Shown here: piece by piece, positions 24,107 through 37,619 of the stretch | Layout: every line of letters starts with the position of its first letter | Numbering within the stretch: position 1 is the first letter of the stretch | Source: Sinotaia quadrata | Lineage: Eukaryota > Mollusca > Gastropoda > Architaenioglossa > Viviparidae | NCBI GenBank assembly: GCA_028829895.1 | Contig: CM054182.1 | Location: 36,216,879 to 36,280,878 of the forward strand | Direction: 5' to 3' | Length of the DNA stretch: 64,000 nucleotides | The notes under the pieces: model-generated | Told to the model about the DNA's origin: nothing | The model's database searches: none | The model's input: the letters and a program-made list of their open reading frames with translations, nothing else | Translations under genes and position numbers: made by a program

Positions 24107-24560
24107 TTGACACTAATCTGTTGAATTATGTGTTATGTATAAGAATGTATAAACATTGAAACAATTTGAACGTGGTTCATGGAAATATTGATGTCAAGTA
24201 ATTTTTCATTGTATTTGCTATATGTATATTTGATTGTTGATTTAATAAATTTATTGACCATCTTACACATATTGATAACCTTATGTTGGAGAGATAGTGG
24301 GTGTATGGGGGCTCGCTAAATATAGATTAAAGACGGATTTATCTTCTCCTTTGGTAAGGTTTTCCACCTAAGGAAATATTGTGACGGTAAATGTTTGTCT
24401 TTAATGTTATGGAAGAGAGAACACGTTTACAGCGCCCGCATATCGGCCAAGTGAGTGAGACGAGTGGTGTCTTCTGGAGAATTATTAATAGCATAAATTA
24501 AGATTCTCATTTGTAATTAGTTATGGATGATTAATAATAATAATCATAACCATTAACTAG
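24107..24560 (+). repeat. Dispersed repeat family A, copy 1
   Basis: This stretch aligns along most of its length with 49885-50325 in the same orientation. Shared blocks include atgggggctc, ggacggattt, tggaagagag, agacgagtggtg, cataaattaaga, ttgtaattagtta and a final gtcacac. It has diverged by many substitutions and small indels. It is non-coding; the class is unknown, possibly a SINE or MITE. Confidence 0.8.
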
Positions 24561-26547
24561 GATTGCGTTGTGTCACACAGTTCTAATAATATGTCTTGTT
24601 ACAGTTGCAAAGCTTTACCAGTACAGATTTCATCAGTGCAATACATTTAATTATTACTGTTATATTTCAAACTCTATCAGCAGAAAAATGTTTCTCTCGA
24701 AATAAACACTTTGGTGTATAAATAGGTGTATGCTTTCATCAGAACATCGTTTTATATAAATTTATTAATAATGGTAATGATATCACACAAGACAGATAGA
24801 CACGAACACAAATAGCACATACATAGATAAGAGATTGCAAACAGACGAACAGATATATAAAGAAAGAGCGAGCGAGAGCGGCAGATAGACAGAATGATAA
24901 ACAGGCAGGCAAACATGGTGTTTACGATTGTCTGTTAAGTGAGTATCTTAACAAGGTGACGCACATAGCCGCTGACTCAGCGCCACCTGGCGTGTAATTA
25001 ATAGTATTGTTCATGGAGAATGTTTCTTGTTTTGCTTTTTCAAGAGATGTCCTTACGTGCCTCACATCTGTAAAGGCCGGACACGACAACACTTGAATAC
25101 GAACTTGTAGCAGAAGTCACTTCAGATATGCTGAATAACATTTCACAGGGGAAAAAAAAAAGCACGTATTGAAAATAGGCGCGGTGAAAACCACTAGTTT
25201 GTGACGGCCAACACGATCGCTTTACATGACTATCCTTCAAGCTTCAAACGTGTCCGTTAGCTGAAACCTCATTGTGCTCCCCTTTGAACTGCATATTTAC
25301 CGGTCTTGTTAGGTGATAGTCACTCGTACCGCAAGTCATCAAGTGAAAAGCACCAGACTGCACTGATTGCGGGGGAAGGGGACACGCATAACTACAGAGA
25401 ATGAAAGAAGACGGACAGACAGCTCATATCTCTGTGACAGGGAAAGTCTGCACTGAGAGTTATCCGAGCCCGCGGCAATAATGAGTCTGCACTTGACAGG
25501 AATGTATGATTGCCAGAGTATAAATGTGTTTAAACTTTACAGCGCTCACCGACGTGTGTCACAACATGCAATGGTACCACATGCACACATATGTCACACC
25601 AAACTCAAGTGCACACACACACACACACACCACTCCCAACATACAGATCCCACACTGATATATGCAAACCCAGTGTTCATCTCGACTGCACACTAATATT
25701 ATTCACACTTCATTCACACACACACTTCTCCACTGACACAAATATGCAAACACACCTTACAAAACTGACTGTTCACCGACATACACCACACACATACCAG
25801 GCGCCGCACATAAACCGCGTTCCACTTCACACACGTACACCCGTTGCACACAGACACCATACACTCATACGTACACATGCCGCACCCCTACTGCACTCAC
25901 AAGCACAACTCGAGCACACACACGCACAAACTCGGGAGTGTAGGCAACTCAACACAGCAAATGGCTTTGTTCATTTTAGACGCTGGCAAAATTAGGTTAA
26001 CAAATGCATAGTTGTTGGGTTTTTTTTACATTCAATATTCACTTGCCCAGCGCCGTATCTTCTGTGAAGGCACAGACGTTTTTCAAAAGTTTTAGCTGTT
26101 TTTAATTTCACCAAACTTGATTATGTCGACACAGTTGCGAATCTGTGCACACTGAAAACAGAGTACTTGTGACTAAATGCTGACCAAATGTTCACATCTG
26201 GTCATTCTGACTGACTATGAGTTTAAGAAAAGCGCGTTCCACTCTTGCAGATATATTGTCACTTCAAACTTCGTAAATGTAAAGATGATTTAATTGATTG
26301 CTTCTAAAAGCTCTACAAGCGCGCTTTATGTTATACTAAGGATCTAGCTTTGGTAAAATAGAGATTTTAAAAATATAGAGACGCTCAAATTGTTTGCTGC
26401 GACTAAAAGTTGTTCAAATTTTACAAGTGCGGATCTTGGTGTCACAGGGAGGGGTGTTGTGCTCAGCACAGTGTTGTCTTAAATGGGTAGAATATAATTT
26501 TGCAGCTAGTTATGCTCTTTGTCTCTGATTACAGTATGACTGTGACG
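24561..26547. other. No gene recognised
   Basis: Unique sequence with a CA-rich segment (about 25560-25930) that yields H/T-rich open frames; none is credible as protein. Confidence 0.5.
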
Positions 26548-26695
26548 TCTAGTGAAGTGGGTGGTCACGATAAATGGCAGGTAATGTGAATGCGCCCCTC
26601 CCTGCATTAATTAAAATTACAGGCAGAGTTCATATTCCAGGACTGGACCACAGAATAACTATGACTGATGTAATGGTTGTAATACAGACAATAGT
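26548..26695 (+). repeat. Dispersed repeat family B, copy 1
   Basis: About 148 bp align with 31087-31237 in the same orientation: gtgggtggtcacgataaatg at the left, acaggcagagt in the middle and gatgtaatgg at the right, with roughly one difference per eight bases. It is non-coding, and a minisatellite starts at its right edge. Confidence 0.85.
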
Positions 26696-26868
26696 CTTGT
26701 GTATGCAGAGCGTCATGCTTGTAAACTGACATTGAACAGACCAACTTGTGTCTTGTGTATACGGGGTGTCATGCTTGTAAATAGCCACTGAACAGACCAA
26801 CCTGTATCTCTTGTGTAAACGGGGTGTCATGCTTGTAAATAGCCACTGAACAGACCAACCTGTTCTAG
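26693..26868. repeat. ~57-bp minisatellite, 3 copies
   Basis: Gtcatgcttgtaaa recurs at 26712, 26768 and 26826. It starts at the edge of dispersed repeat B. Confidence 0.92.
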
Positions 26869-28529
26869 ACTGAAATGTACAATGCAGTGGCGGCTGTAAA
26901 AATACAAAGAAATTTTTTTAAAAGGTAAAATAGTCGTTCATGACAGGAAGTTGTGAATTATTTTCGTTTAAATTTAAAACGGTAAATCAACGACAGCAAC
27001 AAGTGAATTCTGTCTTCGAAATCAGCAGTGAGGCACAATGTCAGCAGTGTACTAAACACCCCTTATCAGCCCATTCGCTTAGTCCCCATGTGTTGGGGAC
27101 CATTTCAAACTAAAATGTTTATGGAAAACTGAGCAAACCAATATGAAATAATGTTTTGTTAACAGCCTACTTGTACCCACTCTCACCTGACCCCACACCA
27201 CCCCACAATCCGGCATCCAGCCTTACTGTTAAGTGTTACGATGCAGACAACGCCAGTTTCCCTCAAGAGATCTACACAATTCTAGTGACGAGAACAGAAT
27301 ACACCCGACAACTCGTTTTCAGTCTCTCGCTATTGTTTCTGTTAGCGGATGTGAAATACCTGCCTGTACCAGGTGCCAGTGATAGGTATCACACCATGTT
27401 AGTCATACTTCAGCGCAGTGACCCGGTTCGAGGTCGCCTTAATCCCATTTCACTGTCGTTTGCAGCCGGTCGGTTTACATAAATCACAGGCCTGCAAAAC
27501 TGTATGCTGCGCGCTACATGGTCTGTTTGTAGTAGCACCTGCTGCACAGTTGCACAATGAAACAGAGCAGGTGTCAACACATATTTTAAACTTCGTCGGT
27601 ATGACTGTGAGCTCACCATACAGTGCGAGTTTTATATGTCGGCACACTGTGCTCTCTAGGTCGTATCTGAGTTAATTATAATCGGGCCTGGATAAACGGT
27701 AAGGTGTCTACGGAAAGCCAGAATGTGTCTGGCTCCCTGAAGTTTAATTACGATTTGGCAAAGTTTACTATGCAATGGCACTAAGTCAGACTGTGCAGTG
27801 AGATTCACCTTGCTTATAGAAATTTTACGATCAGTCATGGTAGTTTTTAGTATTTGCACGCAAGCACTTTGTGGGTATTGATAGAGTTAGTGCGACATGA
27901 ATGCTGGTACCGTGTGCGACAGTCCCTTCGGTATGGTAATGACAATAAACTAATCATCATCATTACTTTGTTAAGGTAGTGTGGCTAAGTCGTCTGTTGA
28001 TGCAGGGTGGAGGTCACTGAACACTGTAGTGATACATGACTAAAATACCTATTGAACGGCAAACTCAAGGCACGTGAACTTAATAAAACAAATGCTTCAG
28101 TCTAGTTTATATCAGGCGTCCTTCGCCGGTAACTGACAGGTCACGATGACTTAAGTCTGGGCCGATGGCTCGCACTACGAGATTAGAAAAAAGAACAATG
28201 TCAGTTTGAAATTACACAGAATCTTTGGACTGGGTAACGTAACCCGCACATACCTACCTCCCCCCCCCCCAAAAAAAAAAAATGCTATTTTCGTTTTGGT
28301 GGGTAATTCATAGTAATACAATATCAATTTCAAATTACGCAGAAATCTATGGACTGCGCACACACAATACACAATGTGATACTATTACTGCTTTGGTGGG
28401 TATTTCAAAATTATAACTGTGAACTGATGATTGAACTGTGTCAATGTGGGTTCAGTCTCTGACTTCACCTGACCTCCTATAGCGTCCCTTTTAATGTCAA
28501 CAGCCCACAAATTTCTCCAATTACTAAGT
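26869..28529. other. No gene recognised; possible LINE-like 3' tail near 27935
   Basis: Open frames at 27156-27675 match nothing I know. At 27930-27965 gacaataaactaatcatcat with further catcat resembles the 3' tail of some LINEs, but no LINE coding trace was found upstream. A C/A homopolymer junction lies at 28258-28281. Confidence 0.35.
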
Positions 28530-28618
28530 ATGTAGATGTATTTAAGTACTAGCTAATGACTAGATTCATCATCATATGTGTTTAAGTACTAGCTAATGAC
28601 TAGATTCATCATCAGATG
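28530..28618. repeat. ~43-bp tandem duplication
   Basis: Gtgtttaagtactagctaat followed by gactagattcatcatca, twice. Confidence 0.9.
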
Positions 28619-28734
28619 TATAAGTGGTTTGTAATTTGATCAATTTTTCTTTTTCCAGCTTACAAATAATGTGCACAAGGACAAATCACAAGCAGTCATC
28701 TGTTTAATCTCAACGTATATTTACAAATATGCTA

Positions 28735-29060
28735 GTGGTTTAAGTTTGTCACACACATATATTAAAAATGGCTCATAAGTTTGTCACACACGAAATGTAT
28801 TAAAAATAACTCATAAGTTTGTCACACACGTGTATTAAAAATAGCTCATAAGTTTGTCACACACGTATTAAAGATGGCTCATAAGTTTGTCACACACATG
28901 TATTAAAAATAACTCATAAGTTTGTCACACACATGTATTAAAAATAACTCATAAGTTTGTCACACACATGTTTTAAAAATAACTCATAAGTTTGTCACAC
29001 ACATGTATTAAAAATAACTCATAAGTTTGTCACACACATGTATTAATGATGACTAAAATT
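28735..29060. repeat. 35-bp minisatellite, ~9 copies
   Basis: Unit aactcataagtttgtcacac plus acatgtattaaaaat. Confidence 0.95.
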
Positions 29061-29544
29061 CTTGTCACATACTTGCACTAAATGTGAATCTAATAAATAT
29101 CTATTTTGGTAATCAATGCTACAGTGCATTATTAAAAGCACAATTTACCTTTTATCATTTGAGAGATGTGCGTGGAAAATTCACTCAGAATATAAAGCAT
29201 TATATAAAGGACATGTTATTATATTAGCCTAAATAGTTTTAATTTTTTTCTGTAAATTATAGATTACTAAAAGTGTCGAACCGTTAAAATATGAAAGCAA
29301 ATGAAGTATTTAATATATAAAAACGAAATTTATGAATCGTCTAAAAATAATTACAGGAAGGACAAATCAGTACTATTTAATAAAGTATCATAGAGTATTT
29401 GCTAAACTGTACTTTATGATCTTTGTTAATCTATACCAGAAATGCTTTTAGTCTCTACCGCACAATATTGTTAATTTGCGTCATAAGTGCATATTAATAT
29501 ATCCTACAGATTGTTTAAAAAACGCATTTTTGTCAGTTTGCATC

Positions 29545-29735
29545 ATATTTGTTCTGTTAGTCTGTACTCCCCAAACGTGGATGTTAGTTTGTGTTTAGCA
29601 TGCATTATTTGTTCTGTTAGTCTGTACCCCCCAAACGTGGATGTTAGTCTGTGTTTAGCATGCATTATTTGTTCTGTTAGTCTGTACCCCCCAAACGTGG
29701 ATGTTAGTCTGTGTTTAGCATGTATTATTTCACAG
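29545..29735. repeat. 60-bp minisatellite, 3 copies
   Basis: Unit tatttgttctgttagtctgt plus 40 bp; it gives an open frame SVSLYPPNVDVSLCLACII that is not a gene. Confidence 0.95.
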
Positions 29736-30054
29736 TATATACAATAAACTATTTCATCGTATTTATCATGCAGTACATGATATTCAAGGTGATAAAGTAA
29801 AATAAATTAATTATCCTTATGTATCTCAAGGTCAGGACGAGATGGAAAATGACATGGAATGAAAAAATTGTGAGTTTGAGAGAGTACATAAAATTTGGAA
29901 ATGTTTAACAATTTTCATTTATCATAAATAAACATTGAAGAGAGAACATTAAGAAAAGTAAATCCTGACACTTCTATGTTTCTTAGGTTGGCTGGAAGTA
30001 TGCCTGTCTTCTTTTTTGTTTTTGCACTTTTAACAGGATTTACATACACAGCTT
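29736..30054. other. No feature
   Basis: Unique AT-rich sequence. Confidence 0.5.
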
Positions 30055-30555
30055 AGATTACACAGCCGTTTTGTCGTTGTGGCAAGTACAATGTAACTTA
30101 ACGCCACAGATTTCACAGCCGTTTTGTCGTTGTGGCAAGTACAATGTAACTTAACGCCACAGATTACACAGCCGTTTTGTCGTTGTGGCAAGTACAATGT
30201 AACTTAACGCCACAGATTACACAGCCGTTTTGTCGTTGTGGCAAGTACAATGTAACTTAACGCCACAGATTACACAGCCGTTTTGTCGTTGTGGCAAGTA
30301 CAATGTAACTTAACGCCACAGATTACACAGCCGTTTTGTCGTTGTGGCAAGTACAATGTAACTTAACGCCACAGATTACACAGCCGTTTTGTCGTTGTGG
30401 CAAGTACAATGTAACTTAACGCCACAGATTACACAGCCGTTTTGTCGTTGTGGCAAATACAATGCAACGTACAGTCACTAATTACACAGCCGTTGTGGTG
30501 GCAAGCACAACGCAACTTGACGTCACAGATTATACAGCGTTTTGTCGTGGTGGCA
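30055..30555. repeat. 53-bp minisatellite, ~9.5 copies
   Basis: Unit agattacacagccgttttgt plus 33 bp ending taacgccac; the last two copies are degenerate. Confidence 0.96.
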
Positions 30556-31086
30556 ATACACAACCACTGCCCCTCACCACCAGTATTTAGAGCCATTGCC
30601 CCCTCACCACCACCAATACCGGCAGTCACTGCTGGCAACACTGACAACAACCATACACCTCTCACCACACCCACTAGGTGACAACCATCACCCCGACCCC
30701 CATCACACAGGCTACACTGATACTCATACATTCTGGGCAAACTTGTCTATAATGATAACAGTGACTTTGCACACGACACTTAAGACTTAGTGTTCAGCCA
30801 CTCTTACATCATAACACGCACACCAGGCTTCCATCTATCCAGTAAGTGTTCCTGAACACTCACATAAAAGAAGAAATGACAATCTGCGTTTATAGTGTCA
30901 TGACGTCAGGGTCCGGGGTTTATAAACTCTGTCAGAAGGTTTTACGGAAGGTTTTCATGGCATATTAATGGTTCGCTATTTTGCCTTCAAAGTCTGCGAA
31001 ACTTGTTTTATATTTTATTATCTAAATAAATAAACTAGATCAAAAAAATTTATGCTTATTTTATAGTTTGAATTATATTATATTAG
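30556..31086. other. No gene recognised
   Basis: CA/CC-rich stretch to about 30720 yields H/P/T-rich frames on both strands, then unique sequence to repeat B. Confidence 0.5.
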
Positions 31087-31237
31087 ATCTGGTGGAGTGG
31101 GTGGTCACGATAAATGGCAGGGAGTGTGAATGCACCTCTCCCCTTCCTGCATTATTTAAATTACAGGCAGAGTCCATATTCTAGGATTGAACCGCAGAGT
31201 AACTATGGATGATGTAATGGATTTAAGATAGACAACT
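31087..31237 (+). repeat. Dispersed repeat family B, copy 2
   Basis: Partner of 26548-26695, with the same borders; the flanks outside do not align, as expected for an interspersed element. Confidence 0.85.
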
Positions 31238-31707
31238 CTAACTACCAGCCACCCAACAATCCTGGTTATTTAGAGGACAGAAGATATGAATAAAATAAGT
31301 TATGCTGTACAGCTAGTGATAAATTATTAGTGACTAAACATTATCTATAAGTGCAAATATGATTAGTACTATAATAATATAATGATGCTATAAGTTACTT
31401 TTCTATTAATCATCGAGATGACGCGGCCTGTAACTCAGGAAAAGTCAGTACTATAAATAATCAGTGACAAAAGCAGGGTTGCAGACTTATCTCAGTTGTA
31501 GTAGAAGTCAGACCTCCTCTTCAGTCTGACAGGCTGGATGTAGCATACACAATGGCTGCAGTATACTTTGGCAATGGCACAGGATCAAGGAACAGTCGTA
31601 TATTATATGCTGAAGTACGTAGCTGTGGCGGTTGTTATAGCTGTCGCATGCTGCTGCTTAAGGAAAAGGGCCCATTTTACACGACCTCACTAGCACAAAT
31701 GATCCCA

Positions 31708-31708
<1 letters not shown>

Positions 31709-31787
<79 letters not shown>

Positions 31788-31788
31788 A
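31709..31788. repeat. (CT)n(CA)n microsatellite
   Basis: About 28 CT units then about 12 CA units. Confidence 0.96.
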
Positions 31789-33089
31789 GACAACATGATA
31801 ACTATTGGTTAATACACCGTGATGTGAAAGGATGTGTGATAACAAATTAGTTGAAATGACAGGACACTCCCTTCAGTCATTATACTAGTTAATTACATGT
31901 ACAATATTTAAACAAAGTGAACAATGCTATTAATATTAAAAGAATATGAATTTGCAAATGATAATTGTGTGTTAGACAGATACAATTATCAATCAATCAG
32001 TTGATTACATTAATCACACAATAAAACAAGTAATAAGCATTGGTCTAACAATTTCTGCAACAAAACAGTTTAATGTCCCTTAAATTACTAAGAATTAAAT
32101 GATAATATGTTTCAAATATAATTTATCATTCCTGCATAGCATAGTAAAATAGATTTTCTCACCTTTATATGGTAGAGTTTATTTTACCTTGGCGTAATTA
32201 TTAATTAGCCAATGCAGACACTCTGTTCTCGAACAACGGAAAATGTCTGTCTGAGTTTGGTGTGGATGTAGTACACTGATGTGTACTAGGAAGGATTGTA
32301 TTCTTAAAACCATAGTTTTCAGCCTACGATTAATGTATGGAAATAAGAAAAAGTTATACCCCTCTAATCCAAGAGTTAATTAAACCCACCCATGCACGGC
32401 ACACAGCTTCACCATTAGTGTTACCAATGTGTATTGACAGATCATGTTTCATCTATGCTGGAATAGGCTGACATTGAGGTCAAACGTGAGTTTAATTTCA
32501 GTTTCCAGATATATTTAAGCATGCTACGTGAAGTCTGATGATAGATTTTAATGCAAGTAGCTTCATTAATTTAATTTAATTTAATTATACAGGAGTGGTG
32601 GTCTGAATGTGAATATACTAATTTAACAAAATCATAGCTGTTTTTGTCATACACTGAGCAAGTTGTTTGTATGAGTATATTACTCTTTTTGAGCACCTGG
32701 CTTGTAAAGTAGCTATTTGTCTACTTTTTTTTCACTCTACAACTTTATGTTGACTGGATAATTTACATTCAAAACGGCAAGTTTGGGCCAAAAGTTATTG
32801 AAATTTGAACAAGTGTCTGAATTTCCTCTTTTAAGTGTTGTAGGAGAGATAATAAATACTAGTGAAATTTAAAAAATCAATTATGTTGAAAACAGAAAAC
32901 AAAGGAACTTAAGTGTTAGAAAGAAATACACCCTAAAATGTCCTCGGCTTTATTGCGCAGTAATGCCATCTTCCGCACTCCTATTCATTAAACAGAGACA
33001 CGTCTGAGTATTAAATAATCAAAGCTTGTCTATAAGCTTGGGCTCAGTAATAGCATTCCTGGTTTCAGTACAATAACTACATGGGCAGC
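31789..33089. other. No gene recognised
   Basis: 1.3 kb of unique AT-rich sequence. Confidence 0.5.
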
Positions 33090-33590
33090 GTGTTGTTTTG
33101 TTGTCTTGCCACTTAAGTGCACTTGTTTGTCCGTCTGCCTGTTAGTTTCAATAGGCTCACTCTGTCCTTAAAGGCTGACCTTGAATGTGTTTACTTGATT
33201 GTCCGCCTGTCTTTCATTTTTAAGAGGCTTTGCATTTAAAGTCTGTCCTCATACGAGTAAATTTGTTCATGTTTTGAATACAGGAGATCTGTCCTTAAAA
33301 GTTAGCCTCAAATGAGTGTACTCAGTCCATCTGTCTGTTAGTTTCAAGAAGCTTTTCATTTAACGGCTGGCCTCAAAGACGGCATTGTTTGACTGTCTTT
33401 AGTATCAAGAGATTCTGCCCTTAAATGCTGGCCTCAAATGAGTGTCTGTCATTTAGTCTCGAGAAGTTTGCTCTGCCCTCTCTGGTCTCAAATGAGTGTA
33501 CTTGATTGTCAGTCTGTCTTTTAGTTTCAGGAGGTTCTGCACTTATAGACTGACTTAAACGAGTGTACTTGGTTAAGCTTTCATTTAATG
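33090..33590. repeat. Old, diverged ~65-75-bp repeat, ~7 copies
   Basis: Gtctgtctgttagtttcaag, cttaaaggctggcctcaaa and gagtgtacttg recur in the same order with many changes. Confidence 0.75.
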
Positions 33591-33759
33591 TCTTTCACTC
33601 TGCTATACGGTCATAGTCAGGTCAGCATACACGGTTTTCATTAGTTTTCCACAGTTAATATTACAAGTATTATTCTGAGATTTGGTTGAACTATGTACTT
33701 TCATGTCAGGCCAATTAAAACGGTATCCAGTCGCGTTCAACAATCACTTACTTCTAGTA

Positions 33760-33808
33760 CACACACACACCACACACACACCACACACACACCACACACA
33801 CCACACAT
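33760..33808. repeat. CA microsatellite with CCA interruptions
   Basis: Blocks of cacacacacac joined by cc. Confidence 0.93.
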
Positions 33809-33934
33809 TATAATTATGTCTAAGGCGATTTCAAAACATTTGCGACCTCAGTCCTTGTCACATGGGTCGTGCTTATTGATAGGTTGATGACTCCGGCAAA
33901 GAGAAGGTGCACCGCGAATGTATTTTTTACCTCA

Positions 33935-34420
33935 GGAATATGCAGGTTGGAGTTGTTGGCCTCAGTGATATGCATGCTGGAGTTGTTGGCCTGTGTAATA
34001 TGCAGGCTGGAGTTGTTGGGCTCAGTGATATGCAGGTTGGAGTTGTTGGGCTCAGTGATATGCAGGCTGGAGTTGTTGGCCTGTGTAATATGCAGGCTGG
34101 AGTTGCTGGACTCACTAATATGCAGGCTGGAGTTGTTGGGCTCAGTAATATGCAGGCTGGAGTTGTTGGGCTCAGTAATATGCAGGCTGGAGTTGCTGGC
34201 GTCAGTAATATACAAACTGTAGTCTAGGGCCTCATTAATATGCAAACTGTAGTTTTTGTTTTTTTTTACCTCAGTAATATGTAGGCTGTAGTTTTTTACC
34301 TCAGTAATATGTAGACTGTACTTTTTAAAGTGTAGTTTTTAACCTCAATAATATGAAGACTGTAGTTTTTACTTCAGTAATATGCAAACTGTAGGTTTTT
34401 TTTTTACTTCAGTAATATGT
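33935..34420. repeat. 30-bp minisatellite, ~10 good copies plus degenerate tail
   Basis: Unit atatgcaggctggagttgtt plus gggctcagta; from 34215 units drift and gain T runs. It is open on both strands in the good part. Confidence 0.94.
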
Positions 34421-34779
34421 AGAGTGTTGAGACCGCGAGACTGTCAATGTTGTAGTCATATACTATTGATTAGTCAGTTATATCTACATACTGATATATG
34501 CATGTATGTAAATATATTTATACCATAATCTTATACATATTATAATTACTTTACCCATTCCCTTTCTGTCACACACCATTGTCGAGTGTCTTAACTCTAG
34601 ACTACTAGAGTACTGTGTCAATACAACCCAGCAAATGTAAAAGCACCAACAATAAGAGTCAGACAATTGCAAAGCGGAACTAAGATGACCTAACACTATG
34701 GAAATTATTAAACGGTATAGTATTTAATGACAATAGAAAGGGCGAGAAAACACTCGGCAATTTCGTGACAATAAATTGG

Positions 34780-35270
34780 GTCAAATATACGATTTATTTA
34801 TAGTCGTAGCAATGGAAACCGAGTATAGGTTGTATATCGTGACAACTGGAACAGTGCATAGTATTAGACTGTCATAACAGTTAGAACACAATTACGTAGT
34901 TTGATTGTCGAACATAATACATTGAATATTTAGTTAGTTTGTCCCGATAGTTATGATAATTATGCTGTCTTGATAATATACAGTTAAATTGTCGTGATAT
35001 TTGGAAAATAATATATAATTAGATTGACGTGATAGTTGGAACATAATATAGGGTTAGATTGTCATGATTTTTGGAACATGATATAGAATTAGATTGTCGT
35101 TATATATAGAACAGATTGTAGATTACAATTACCATGTCGTTTAGAACAGTTGGCTTAAACTAAATCGGTAGGATTGTCTTCATAGCTGAAACAATGTACA
35201 GGGTGTGATTGTTGTGACAGTTGAAACATGTATAGGGTTAGCTTGATAGCTGGTTTTTACTAGAGTTAGA
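34780..35270. repeat. Old, diverged ~37-bp repeat
   Basis: Variants of gattgtcgtgatagttggaa with acataatata recur more than ten times. Confidence 0.75.
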
Positions 35271-35929
35271 CTGTTTGATTTGACAGCTTTTAAACAGAGT
35301 ATAAGGTTATCGCAGTTGTCTAACTTGATGATAATTCATTGTTATAATAGAATTATTTTTGTTTTTTCAGATTCTCCCCACCCCACCCTACCTCATTCTA
35401 ATTGGAATCGTAATGTAATGACTTCGGATACTGTAATTTGATGTCTCCGTCTATCACAAGAAATGTTGACATCCCCAAACCCATAGTCTTCCTAAACAAA
35501 CAAATAAAGAGACCATCCCTCACAAAAATAACCACGTTAGTGTAAATCAACCAGTCAACCTGAGAGGCGTGGGTATGTATAGGGACATGAAAAAAATAAT
35601 TTCGAGACTGAATCAGGGGCACTCCAGCGCAAAGAATTTATAACACGTAGCTCTCCAGTCCCCGACCTTTCTTAATTGCACCTTTTCAACTGCATTCAGA
35701 TGATTTCTGAACACTTGCGAGATATCTGGGTCGAACCCATACCTATCAAACGCCACAGACTAAAGCTGTCAAATATATTTCCTGACAATGTTCCGGTTGA
35801 CTCAACGCGCACTCCAGGTCGCGGATTTCCACTAAAGAGTTTCAACAGCGCATTATTAAATTCAGTGGAGTTAAATCGATTTACAATGTCAGCAAAATTG
35901 GAAGGGATATGTCAATGACCGTGGAATAT
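35271..35929. other. No gene recognised
   Basis: Unique sequence; frames at 35398-35622 and 35676-35918 have no family signature. Confidence 0.5.
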
Positions 35930-35949
35930 TGCTCTCTCTCACTCACTCA

Positions 35950-35984
<35 letters not shown>

Positions 35985-36025
35985 GCACGCACGACGCACG
36001 CACGCACGCACGCACGCACACACGT
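35930..36025. repeat. Compound (CT)n(CA)n(CACG)n microsatellite
   Basis: CT/CTCA, then CA, then about ten cacg units. Confidence 0.95.
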
Positions 36026-36904
36026 GTACTGATATACGATGAAAATATTACTGAGTTTGATATTTAAACAAAATAATGAGTATATTTAACTTACTATAAC
36101 ACTAAAAAAAGTAATTACATGACGTGTATTTATGCCTATGCTACAAATTGCTTACATACAGACACCGCGCCCATGCGCACAAACACACACACGCAGAAAA
36201 AACCTCAATCATGCATACTGATTTCCTAAAGGCCTGATTCCAGAAAGTTTTTTTTTTAAACCTAGAACAAACATCTCTTCTTCATTATGGGACCGCTTCC
36301 GGTCTAAGATATTTCCGTCTACAGTGAAGAACTAGTGTCATATCTTTGCACTACCGCGTGACCATTTCAGCGTTCTAGTAGTGGTACGCGAAAATTTGCT
36401 TGTACATTTGTAGTCCTGGGGAGGACACTAGGATCCTGATTGTGAACCGGGACCTGAGAATAATAGACTATTCAAAGGTAAATTGAACTTCAGCAATACA
36501 ATTCATGACTGCATGTAAACGTGAAATAGAAAGTAAGGTTGTTCTATTGGTCAATTAGTGTCCATCATACTGATACACAGACGTCAACGTCCTGGGTGAG
36601 AACGACATCAAATTCAAAAGGCGTGAGAGAAAAAAGAATGGCACTGCAGGGCCATTCTATAAGGTACTCCAAGAGAACATACTTATTTTAAAACTACACG
36701 TTGTGCCGATATTACTAAATTTAGCATGAAATATAGACTACTTACTCTAGAGAGTAGATTGTCGGTAAGTTCTACTCAGCACTGCCATTTCTAGACGAGA
36801 AGTGAGTGATGATATTACTGAATATATAAATATAACGGTACCTTTCAACTTTATCTAAATTCTTTTTCTTCTTTTCTAGGTACCGAGCATTTTTCTGCGA
36901 CAGA
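36026..36904. other. No feature
   Basis: Unique sequence. Confidence 0.5.
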
Positions 36905-37110
36905 TGTCTGTTGTCCGATTTGAATTTTTAAACCAGAGTTTTCAAGTTGTGATAATGAAACACATCTGTTTTGTATGCTGTCTGATTTGAAATTTTAAAC
37001 CAGAGTTTTCAAGTTGTGATAATGAAACACATCTGTTTTGTATGCTTTCTGATTTGAAATTTTAAACCAGACTTTTCAAGTTGTGACAATGAAACACATC
37101 TGTTTTGTTG
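36905..37110. repeat. 67-bp minisatellite, 3 copies
   Basis: Unit tgtctgatttgaaattttaa plus 47 bp including gtgataatgaaacacatctg. Confidence 0.94.
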
Positions 37111-37619
37111 TTAACAAAACGCAAGGCGATGATTTGGACAGAGTACGAAAAAGTTTTGGCGGAAACAACCTTTGCTACCCTGGCTACGAAAATGGAAAAC
37201 ATAAAGACCCCCCCCCCCTTATTTAGCAGTGGAAACTGCAAGGCATGTACAATGAAGGGGCTTCCTTCTGGACTGTTATTGTTTGCACGAAAGAGTAAAC
37301 AGGTGACAGCAGTCGGGTACTCGGATTCACGACCCTGTAGGCAACAAACAGTTCGGGGTACTACGACGCAGGAGAACCAGTTAGCTGTACACTAGTGTAC
37401 AGTGTCATAGCTGAGTATTTTTGCTTGATGTGGTTTTCACATCCGCTTCCAAATTTCGCTGATTTCGCAGAGGAGTGCAAATGCCGAAGGAAGGATACAG
37501 TGACCATGGGTGGAGAGAGTTAAAGTAGGAGTGAATTTCTGCTGGATTTTGTGGGAACAATTTTGACTCGAACAGCGGCCAACGGCCTCCTCCTTCCCAA
37601 TGTTAACTGCCAATAGATC
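37111..37619. other. No gene recognised
   Basis: Includes a 96-codon frame (37105-37395) without known domains. Confidence 0.5.

Noticed and set aside
27156..27675. Two overlapping 85-108-codon frames in a GC-richer patch
   Set aside because: No domain, no family resemblance and conflicting frames on both strands; at most a transposon remnant.
31552..31812. 86-codon frame beginning MAAVYFGNGTGS
   Set aside because: Two thirds runs into CT/CA microsatellite; the first 50 residues match nothing recognised.
33820..34245. Several overlapping frames of 60-140 codons on both strands
   Set aside because: All arise from the 30-bp minisatellite; three frames are open at once, which argues against coding.
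35720..35760. Minus-strand gggttcgaccc resembling a tRNA B box
   Set aside because: No convincing A box or tRNA fold; could be chance or a very degraded SINE.
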